DNA of 64,000 nucleotides, from positions 930,001-994,000 of the forward strand of contig CALYLX010000066.1 of assembly GCA_944990035.1 (NCBI GenBank), in the 5' to 3' direction. This stretch comes from Clitopilus passeckerianus (Eukaryota > Basidiomycota > Agaricomycetes > Agaricales > Entolomataceae). A model generated the notes under the pieces. The model was given only the letters and a program-made list of their open reading frames with translations. It did no database searches and was not told where the DNA came from. Within the stretch, counting starts at the first letter, position 1, and every line of letters begins with the position of its first letter. Shown one piece after another: positions 56,433 through 64,000 of this stretch. The translations under genes and the position numbers were made by a program.

Positions 56433-58219
56433 TGGGACTGGCCACGACCACCACGGACTGTGATCCAATTAGCAAGTGTATCGCCACCAGAAAGATGACC
56501 CAAGGCGTTTCCGGGTAAGGTAGACCTCGCTCATATTCAGCAGGGTCACGTGCGGTGACAAATCCGTGACGGCGGTCATGTGGAATGGGACTCGGCAATT
56601 CCAGCCAACGCGGCGAACTATTTGTCTGTGTTTTGCTCCCCTATAGCGATAACGAAAAGTGTCCGGTACATGCTGCCACTTTCCTCACCTCATTTCAAGT
56701 GAAAAATGTACCGGGTAGTATGTAAAAAAGTCGCAGCTATCGATTAAACCCCTCGGAATTTTGAATATAATAAAACTGCAGCTTGTAGCTCTAGCTATCT
56801 CCAGAACAGAATGACATTTTAAAAATCAGAGGGGTTTAAACGCAAGATATTGTTCATGCGAACAACTTTACTCGAAAGATGAAAGAAATCCGTTGAGAAT
56901 TGAGCGTTCTACATGTCACCATACAGTAGGGACAGATTCCACCGCTCCGAAACGCACGGAGTCGCGTGAGCATAGCTCCGGTGACCCCTAAACACGCCCC
57001 CTAGCTGGCATTCCGAACCCGTTTCTGCAAGTTCTGACTACGTATTGGCCTCAAACTTTTTGGTATGCATTTCTACCACTAACATCAACATTTTAAGTCA
57101 CTGAAAAAGCTATTATTCAGATCAGGAAAGCTATAGAAGACCTATGGCACGCAAAAAAAAACTTTGGTCACCGCCATCTGAGGCTCGGAATAGACAGCTA
57201 CAAGCCATAGAAGCCGGTCGGACCAAGAAAGAACCATTCTCCAACATCAAACCCAGATTAATGAATAGACTACTGATTACATGGTATACTACTATATTAC
57301 GGCGCCATAATAGCTACTTAGTCTAACATATATAATATCTAATGGTACTGAAACATATACAGGTGTTTCTACAAGGTTTCTGGCCGTGAGCGACCCAAAA
57401 ATTCCCTCAAGACCATGCAGGACAGTCTCCGGACGACTTTTTGGTGGCGATACGCTGAGTAAGCGTCACGCGCGCGTCGGCGGTTTTGCCGAGTCCCATG
57501 TGGAAGACAAATCGGGCAGTAACAGGTCCTGATATGGGTTGCGGAGCTTCAATTTGCATCCTCGAGACATTGCGAAGTCACCCATTTGTGTTCAATGCTC
57601 GATGAATGTACGTTCGGTTGGCGTCAATCTTGACTTAGAATACTTAGACTATATACTTATGTACATGAGGCCTTTTAAACCGTGTCAAAGGCGTAGTATT
57701 TCATCATCTTGTATCAATTCACGTCGAGCCACTCCTGTAAAATGTGAATAACCAGACATCCGCCAGTTATAAATGGTCCTAAACAGCGTCAGAATAATCC
57801 ATAAAGGCAACTAAGTCATTTCTAATACGAATTTGCCGATGGGCCATGACGCGAAAGGTTAGAAGATGGGCGAAGATGGCAGGTCTCTGGGGTGTCTCCT
57901 TATCTTATCTAATGTGCTCAACACTGATAAGAAGGCCACCCACTCGGATCGCGGAATTGAGTGCAAAGGTTTAGTCAAATTGAAGATATCCTACTAGTAC
58001 ACCTTTTGACTAAGCTATATGCTTCAATAATGGGCTTTGGTGGGGAGAGCAATGACATTCTCAGACTTTCGGATTTTGTAACGCTTTTAGGTCACGTGGT
58101 TGCTGGGTATGGGCGAGGTCTACCTTAGAAGACTTTCCCCTTGATTTTCCTGGGATATTCTGCTTTAAGATACGATACCTAAAAGGGTATCTCGCCGCTT
58201 CAGTGGGCCGTAGACGGTT
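56433..58219. mobile_element. 1.79-kb insertion in the kinase pseudogene
   Basis: The kinase homology breaks after ..TTCATTTCAAG (56432) and resumes at 58223 with CTTTTCATAG; in the intact gene these parts are contiguous (TTCATTTAAGACTTTTCATAG region, 52431). AAG at 56430-56432 and 58220-58222 may be a 3-bp target duplication. Inside, AAGGTAGACCTCGC (56517) and its inverted counterpart near 58113-58126 form an inverted pair, extended imperfectly to the CACGTG words. ATGGGACTCGGCAA at 56587 is inverted near 57487. No transposase was recognised. A short frame at 57144-57326 (MARKKKLWSPPSEARN) is unassigned. Exact termini are uncertain. Confidence 0.65.
56741..56842. repeat. Inverted repeat, MITE-like, second member
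   Basis: Left arm ATTAAACCCCTCGGAATTTT (56743-56762) and right arm AAAAATCAGAGGGGTTTAAA (56821-56840) are reverse complements with few mismatches, about 60 bp apart. AAAAGTGTCCGG lies at about 56657, as it does before the similar structure at 29735-29862. It sits inside the 1.79-kb insertion. Confidence 0.5.
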
Positions 58220-59470
58220 AAGGCTTTTCATAGTGATACGGCGCACCTCTTGCGCACTATCTTCCCATGGTGTGGAATTATTCATCAAAGTATTCAGTCT
58301 TGTGTTACTTAGAAGGTCCTATTCTCACTTTTCGACGCAGACCTCAATCCCGAGAACCTTCTGTTCCGAAAGAGGATGCAGGAGTTATGATTGCAGATTT
58401 CGGATTGACCAGAGCTATGGACGAGGACAAGCGCCGCAAATTGACAGAAACCTGTGGTACTCCCGGTGTAAGCGAAACCCTTTCCTTTCCCATCCTTCCC
58501 CTGCTAACCATCCTCCTATTCCTAGTACATGGCCCCAGAAATCTTCAAGAGGAGTACGTCTCCCCCCTCTCCCCCCTCTCTAACACTCAACAATTCATTT
58601 CACAGCTGGCCACGGCAAATCCGTCGACGTCTAGGCCATGGGCGTCGTCACCTACTTCCTCCTCGCAGGCTACACGCTCTTCGACCGACACCCAACAACA
58701 AGAAATGCAAGCCATCATCGCCCGGGCTACAAGTTCGAGCAGAACGAGCACTGGGCGAACGTTTCTGAGACCGCGAAGGATTTCGTGAAACAGTGTCTTA
58801 TGCTCGATCCGGCTCAGCGGCCTACGGCTGCTCAGGTTCTGGAACACAAGGTGACCAATGTTGTGAGGAAAATAGTGAAAGGCGGAAGCTGATGGTGTTG
58901 GATGATTCCATTTACCGTGGCTTGCTAGTCTAGAACCACACTTCGTTGCTGAGGCTAACGGTGCACCAACCGATTTGCTACCACACGTCAAGAAGGCCTT
59001 CAATGCCAGGAAGCTTTGTACCTCTGTTCCTGTTATGACTTTTCACCCTTTTTTTTGTCTGCTGACCATGGTATAATAGGGGGAAAAGCTACGGCTGGTA
59101 TCAAAGCCTTGAACCGCATGACGGCTCTAGCAGCCTCTCACGGCGTCGTGAGCGAAGCTTCCGCCATCAAGAGCGACCTCAAGGAAACGAAGAAGGAATT
59201 GGATAGGGAAACATGTTATGGTGCGTTTCTCTTCTCGCCACCTCGTTCAGGGAGACCAATTGACTAATTCGGTACTGGGGGTTGTAGGATGTGATCTTCG
59301 CGCACTCGGACAAGAAAGAGGACGAGACGGAGAAGGCGTCGTCTACGGAGGATTTGCCTGCAAAGATGGCTACGGCAAACTTGGGTGATGATAAGGAGAA
59401 GGAGATTATCCCAGAACCAGCGAAGAGCGGCGAGAAGGCTGGTAATGCGGAGGCACCCAAGACATCCTAG

Positions 59471-60490
59471 TCCTCTTGAGGATGCCCAGTGACGGGGAGG
59501 CACTCAAGGAGACGTCCTAGTCAACTTGGGGATGCCCGCTGTTGCGCTGAATCAGGATGGGTCGGTGAGCTTCGGATTCGAGTAGGAATGAGGGGAATCC
59601 GCAATGTATAATAATCTAGTCTTCTTTCTTCATTAAGTATTCAATTTCATCTTTTGTTTACTGAACTATTCAATAGTATGTATGATTTCCAGTTTTATCC
59701 ATCTCCGAATTTAGTGCATCAAAATTCTAGGAAAATGCCTCCTCGAGCCTCGAAATTCTTCAGGCCTTGTAGGAACGTCGGCCAAGATCAGACTTCTCCG
59801 GGTGCGGGTGCTATTGGTACGAATCTCTAGGGCCTGGGCTCTCGGTGGCTACGCGTGTGTTGTAGATATAACGGCATCTGAATATTCAAGGGTGTGGCGT
59901 CGTGGATTTCGCCAAAGCCTCACTGTCCATCCCTATGTATGCTCGCTGAGTTTCATAGCCATGTATCCAAGGATGTAGCACCAGCCTGGAATATTTCTGT
60001 GCGTAATAAAATTGAAATTTAGCATTCCAATCTTAGGTTTCTTATGCTGGATGGATTCGCCGCGATTCGATCATGGTTAGCGACGGCTCGACTCGGGTGC
60101 AACCAAGGTTCCAATGGGGTAACGATGCCCGACGATCCTAAAAATCAGAGTTTAGCCTTTCATTTGATCATTTAAGTAGCTCGTTTCCATCTCTTTCCAG
60201 GTTTTGTGGAGCCTTCAGTTCTCCGACACCGAAGTTGGACCCTCCGTCGACGAGTTTGAATGCAATCATTGAATCCTCGACTGAAAACCCAGCGGTGTCT
60301 ACTTCGATAACTGCCTCAGGCCTTCATTATGAATATACTAAGTGCGAGCGCTGTTTGCTGGATGTTTGCTCTTCCAGTGATTGATTACAAGGATAGACCG
60401 GGCGGTGTGTGCCTCTTCTCATAAAGTAAGGGTTCCTTTCGGTCCCACATGTCATCCTGCCGTCATTGGCCGTCTCGTCTCTGGGATGCA
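59471..60490. repeat. Spacer of the kinase-DUF6533 block, unit 2
   Basis: Diverged duplicate of 53668-54630. It carries AGACTTCTCCGGGTGC (59790), ATTCAAGGGTGTGGCG (59885) and, towards the right, GGTTCCTTTCGGTCCCACAT, in the same order as in unit 1. No gene in it. Confidence 0.6.
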
Positions 60491-60496
60491 TATAAA
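60491..60496 (+). promoter_or_regulatory. TATA box of DUF6533 copy H
   Basis: TATAAA 74 bp upstream of ATG 60565, in the same relative context as the TATA boxes of copies G and I. Confidence 0.55.
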
Positions 60497-60564
60497 TGAC
60501 AAAGACTTCAGCCTAAGAGTCACTGGGGTTTCTCCTTTAACCGCCCTTCGGGAGAGTTAGCAAT

Positions 60565-61879
60565 ATGCTAGGTTCTCCTCATATTGTCCGGAACTCTTCC
60601 TGTCGTGTGTATTGCTTTCCAAGTCTAGTCATGACCCCGGTGCCTAATCCTTTGATAGTGGCATCGTTGGTCTGTCTTCTCTTGGAAACAGCGTCGTTCT
60701 GGCCGCAGGAATATCGATATATCTGGAAGTGGGTTTATATCAACATCTCTCGGTCAAGCACCGTATTCACTTGCAAGCTGGGATCAGAAGCGGGTCTACT
60801 ATCGTCAAGTGGTTGTATATCTTCTCTAGATACACCTCAATTGTCGCCCAGATGTGAGCCTGGTTTGTGCGATCGAATCACACTGATATAAACCTGTATG
60901 GTATACTCCCAGAACGAGCTGTGCCCTGCTATTTAGCCTTCTCTCCCCGAAGGAAATTCCTCAGAGAACTTGCAGAATGTGGTATGCCTTCCTTATTGCC
61001 GTTGTCATGAGCTTGTATCTGGCTCTAGAAGCAACCCTAGCTATACGAGGTACGATCTCCGCTATACTCACGATGTTGATCAAAGCTAATATACCTGTAC
61101 GTTCCTGCTAGTCTGGGTCCTGTACCGCAAGGACAATGCAACTAAATCGTTCATTCTGCTGAATTACATTGCCGGAGTATTCTTCAACTCGACTTGCTGC
61201 GTAAAAACTGTCGTTCATCTGGAGTTCAGCCCACAATGCATTGGGTACAATCCCCCAAAAGAATATATATATATTGCGTATGGCTCATTTCTCGGTCACG
61301 AAGCCGTAGCTTAACTAGGGTCGCAGTGGATGGGTCGCTACCAGTCAGGTGTCGTTGGTCCTGCTAACGATGTATAAGAAGCGCGTCGCTGAGAGAGATG
61401 GATGGTCTAAGATACCGGTAATGAAGATGCTGATTCGGGACGCCGGATGGACATTCATTGCGATGGCAGGTAAGTCCTTTGTTCCCATTTATATATCCAT
61501 ACTCAAAGCTCGTCCTCCCACAGTCATCATCATTGAAGTAACCCCTTACATGGTCAAGGTGGCCGCCCCAGTCCACATTGTGATTGTGTGAGCAAATTCT
61601 GCTCTCTTTCTTACCTGTATTAACGCATCACCTTGTCTAGTTGGCCAATCACGCTAGTATCAGTCATGGTGGGGCATTAAGTTCCTACGGGGCAAATTCA
61701 CACTCAGGGTTGATTTCGTTCTCTAGACATGTCGTATCATCCTGAACATGACTGCGCTGGACGCACCTGAAGCAACGGTCCCAACAGAACTCTCAACGAA
61801 CGTGAATCTTGAGCTTTCAACCTTGATCATTGGCGCGCCTGCATCACGACAGATTGAAGAATTCCATCGACGGGGCTAG
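60565..61879 (+). CDS. DUF6533-type multispan membrane protein, copy H
   Basis: Duplicate of copy G. MLGSPHIVRNSSC, then ASLVCLLLETASFWPQEYRY then IW, STIVKWLYIFSRYTSIVAQ, TCRMWYAFLIAVVMSLYLAL, VWVLYRKDNATKSFILLNYI, QVSLVLLTMYKKRVAERDGW, VMKMLIRDAGWTFIAMAG, VTPYMVKVAAPVHIVIV, last exon LNMTALDAPEATVPTELS ending EEFHRRG, TAG 61877-61879. At the exon 2/3 junction the acceptor of copy G (ATTCAG) reads ATTCAC here, and the only nearby AG gives a wrong phase. Copy H may therefore be impaired or use another spl site. The remaining exons are open. Confidence 0.65.
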
Positions 61880-62680
61880 CAGGTGCAACTTTTGAAGACG
61901 GTTCCATTTTAACTAAGGTTTAAGAAAGAGCATTGTTAGTTTATAACGGATAGATACAAGAAGATTTAATTTCCTACTATAGCACACTGATAATTGTTGG
62001 GTTGAGTAGTACATTAATTAATACATGTCAAGCAGTCGGAATGCAGTCATTTATCAACTCACTTTGCTCAGCTGGGGTCTCGGGTAGTTCACCGCTCAGC
62101 TTTCCAGAGTGCGGGCCGTCGTCGATGCATGCTTGGATGCAAGAACGCTGTAAGTCGGACTTGCAGGACCGGGAACAGTCGGCGAAGAATGGACTTCCGG
62201 GTGCTGTTTGGACGAGCCTGGTGCACGGGTGTAATGCGCAGGGGGGTGGCGCTAACCGACGATCCCAAAAAAAAACAGAGTTTAGTGACGTTTGGCTCGA
62301 TCATATCTCGATTAAATTTCCACGCTTATCCTCGACCCATATTCAGGTAATTTTCGATGCTTCCAATTGGAGGGTGCTTCAGTCCCCTTTCCCCAAGGCC
62401 GAGACCTCGTGAAGGAGGGCCTTGCAATCGCGGGATACTTTCACTCTGCTACTATTTCGCTCTGGTTGCTACTGCTTCGCCGCACAATAGCCACTGTTAC
62501 GGTTGTCAGCGGCTGCGAGCGCTACTTGTTGGATTTTTCTTCTGCCAGTGATTGGTTACGGGGATAGACTATGGCAATAGTACCCTTACCATGACATGCA
62601 TGACACACCATAGCCGAAGGGTCCCTTTCCGTCTTATATGGAATGCTGCCGTCATTGACCTGACCAGTATTCGAAGTATA
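61880..62680. repeat. Spacer between DUF6533 copies H and I
   Basis: The left half resembles the region 3' of copy G (56005-56280), and GGGTGCTGTTTGGACGA at about 62197 matches the post-kinase spacer at 53940. No kinase remnant is present before copy I, unlike the G-H interval. The right half matches the G and H promoter blocks. A plus frame at 62002-62412 is unassigned. Confidence 0.5.
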
Positions 62681-62686
62681 TATAAA
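62681..62686 (+). promoter_or_regulatory. TATA box of DUF6533 copy I
   Basis: TATAAA (within GTATATATAAACACC) 65 bp upstream of ATG 62746. Copy G has the same TATAAACACC. Confidence 0.6.
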
Positions 62687-62745
62687 CACCGATATCCGAT
62701 CTCATGAGTTGCTAGGGCTCTGTCCATCCATCCGAAGCGGTAGTA

Positions 62746-64000
62746 ATGCTGGCTTCCCCTCATCTCCTTCGGAATTCTTCCTACTGTGAGTGGTAGCCGT
62801 TCCCACCATGACCTCACTGCCTAACTCTCTGTCCGAAAGTGGCGTCGTTGATTTGCGCCCTCTTGGAAACGGCGTTGGTCTGGTCTCAGGAATACCAATA
62901 CATCTGGAAGTGCGTCTACGTCACCGCGCCGTCCTTGATCAATCGCAGTGCTCATCTTTTCCGGGACCAGGAGTCGGTCCACCATTGTCAAATGGCTATA
63001 TCTTTTCTCCAGATATACCTCGATTGCCGTGCAGATGTGAGTATGGTACACATTATCGTGTTCCATTGGTTTGAAATCAGTATGTTTCCAGTACATCCTG
63101 TGCCTTGCTGCTCGGACCTCTCTCCTCGAACGAAATCCCCCAAAGAACCTGTAAAATATGGTTCGCCTTCCTCATTACCGCGATCCTGTGCTTGTACATG
63201 GCTCTAGAAGCAACACTGACCATTCGAGGTGCAACCTACTATGCACGCTATATGCCACATAATGCTAATATGAATACATTGCTGCTAGTCTGGGTTCTTT
63301 ACCGTCAGGATAAAGCGACAAGATCATTTATCGTGTTGACCTTTACGACCGGATTATTCTTCAACACTACCTGCAGTATCAAGACGTTCATTCGTCTGAA
63401 ATACAACTCTCATTGCATTGCGTACAACGCACCAAACGAGTTCATTTATATGACGTATGTTCTGTTTCTGTCTCGCAGAATCATGGCTTGAGGATTCTTG
63501 CAGAGGATTAATCGCTGCGAATCAGCTCTTGTTGGTCCTCCTTACCATGTACAAGAAGCGCGTCGCCGACAGAGATGGGTGGTCGAAGGTACCCGCGATT
63601 AGGATATTGATTCGGGACGCTGCATGGATATTCGTAGCGATGGCAGGTGAGCACTTTGGTCGAAGTTTATGCTCTTACTTAAATTGCGCATATTAGCCAT
63701 TATCATGTCGGTAGCTCCATACACCTTTAAAGTGGCTATTCCAGCTCACTTCATGCTCGCGTGAGCACATTCTCGCCTCTTTTCTGCATGATGTTTATCC
63801 CATAACGCTATCTAGTTGGCCAATCACCGTTGTGCCAGTCATGGTGGGTCACCATAATTTTCTCGGGAATTGCCCACTAATAGTTGACTTCGTTTTCTAG
63901 ACCTGCCGAATCATCCTAAATATGACTGCCCTGGACACGCCTGAAGCCACGGTCCAAACAGAACTCTCGACGAATGTGAATATCCAGCTTTCAACATTAA
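62746..64000 (+). CDS. DUF6533-type multispan membrane protein, copy I (runs off the window)
   Basis: Third plus-strand copy. MLASPHLLRNSSY, then ASLICALLETALVWSQEYQY then IW, STIVKWLYLFSRYTSIAVQ, LLGPLSSNEIPQRTCKIWF then AFLITAILCLYMALEATLTI, VWVLYRQDKATRSFIVLTFT, FNTTCSIKTFIRLKYNSHCI, NQLLLVLLTMYKKRVADRDG, AIRILIRDAAWIFVAMAG, VAPYTFKVAIPAHFMLA, LNMTALDTPEATVQTELS. The last exon is open at the right edge, and about 20 residues are missing by comparison with copy G. At the exon 2/3 junction the insert relative to copy G changes the frame by one, so that join is uncertain. Confidence 0.68.

Larger units (their letters stand above)
56356..59470 (+). pseudogene. Degenerate second CaMK-like kinase copy, split by an insertion
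   Basis: Parts equivalent to 52357-53667 of the intact kinase are present at 56356-56432 (ICAKGNFFEA) and, after a 1.79-kb insertion, from 58223 on: DLNPENLLF (HRD lost), MIADFGLTRAMDEDKRRKL, CGTPG, YMAPEIFKRS, GHGKSVDV then TAG at 58632-58634 where the intact gene has TGG, AMGVVTYFLLAGYTLFDR, a 2-bp deletion near 58687, then HWANVSETAKDFVKQC, HVKKAFNARKL, ALNRMTALAASHGVVS, and IIPEPAKSGEKA to TAG 59468-59470. The whole N-lobe, including the glycine loop and ATP-binding Lys, is missing. No functional kinase can result. Confidence 0.88.

Overview
The window looks like nuclear DNA of a mushroom-forming basidiomycete (Agaricomycetes). Genes are split by many short introns of about 35-60 bp with GT..AG ends. 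There is a tandem family of DUF6533-type membrane proteins, a Zn2Cys6 regulator, a putatively myristoylated CaM-kinase, and an intron-containing nuclear tRNA-Asn. Exon joins below were made by eye from splice signals, reading phase and comparison of paralogues inside the window.

Layout. 0-4.5 kb: three class I terpene synthase copies on the minus strand, all carrying visible lesions. 5-7.7 kb: ankyrin-repeat debris and a 621-bp inverted-repeat element. 7.9-12.6 kb: an alpha/beta hydrolase and a fungal Zn-cluster transcription factor (minus). 13-14.2 kb: a Spo7-like subunit of the Nem1-Spo7 lipid phosphatase (plus). 14.9-15.8 kb: a hotdog thioesterase ending in SKL (minus). 17-18.9 kb: a Delta12-type fatty acid desaturase (minus). 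19.8 kb: an F-box-like protein. 21.6-22.5 kb: mitochondrial [2Fe-2S] ferredoxin. 23.2-28.1 kb: two tandem sucrose-transporter-like MFS genes. 31.7-38.4 kb: two tandem secreted polyamine-oxidase-like genes separated by two abutting DNA-transposon derivatives. 38.5-40.5 kb: a WRN-type 3'-5' exonuclease (minus), then tRNA-Asn. 41.2-50.0 kb: five minus-strand DUF6533 membrane-protein genes. 50.6-51.1 kb: a TIGR04076-like small protein. 51.3-53.7 kb: a CaM-kinase-type Ser/Thr kinase. 54.7-64.0 kb: three plus-strand DUF6533 genes, with a degenerate second kinase copy between the first and second.

Together: 12.9-18.9 kb carries several lipid-metabolism genes (Spo7, thioesterase, desaturase) next to one another, though nothing proves they are co-regulated. 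The right third is a tandem-duplication landscape: a kinase-spacer-DUF6533 block was copied, the kinase copy was truncated, mutated and interrupted by a 1.79-kb insertion, and the DUF6533 copies kept a similar TATA-containing upstream region. The most noteworthy objects are this receptor-like DUF6533 array and its duplication history, the triplicated but apparently dead terpene synthase locus, and the nested DNA transposons between the amine oxidases.
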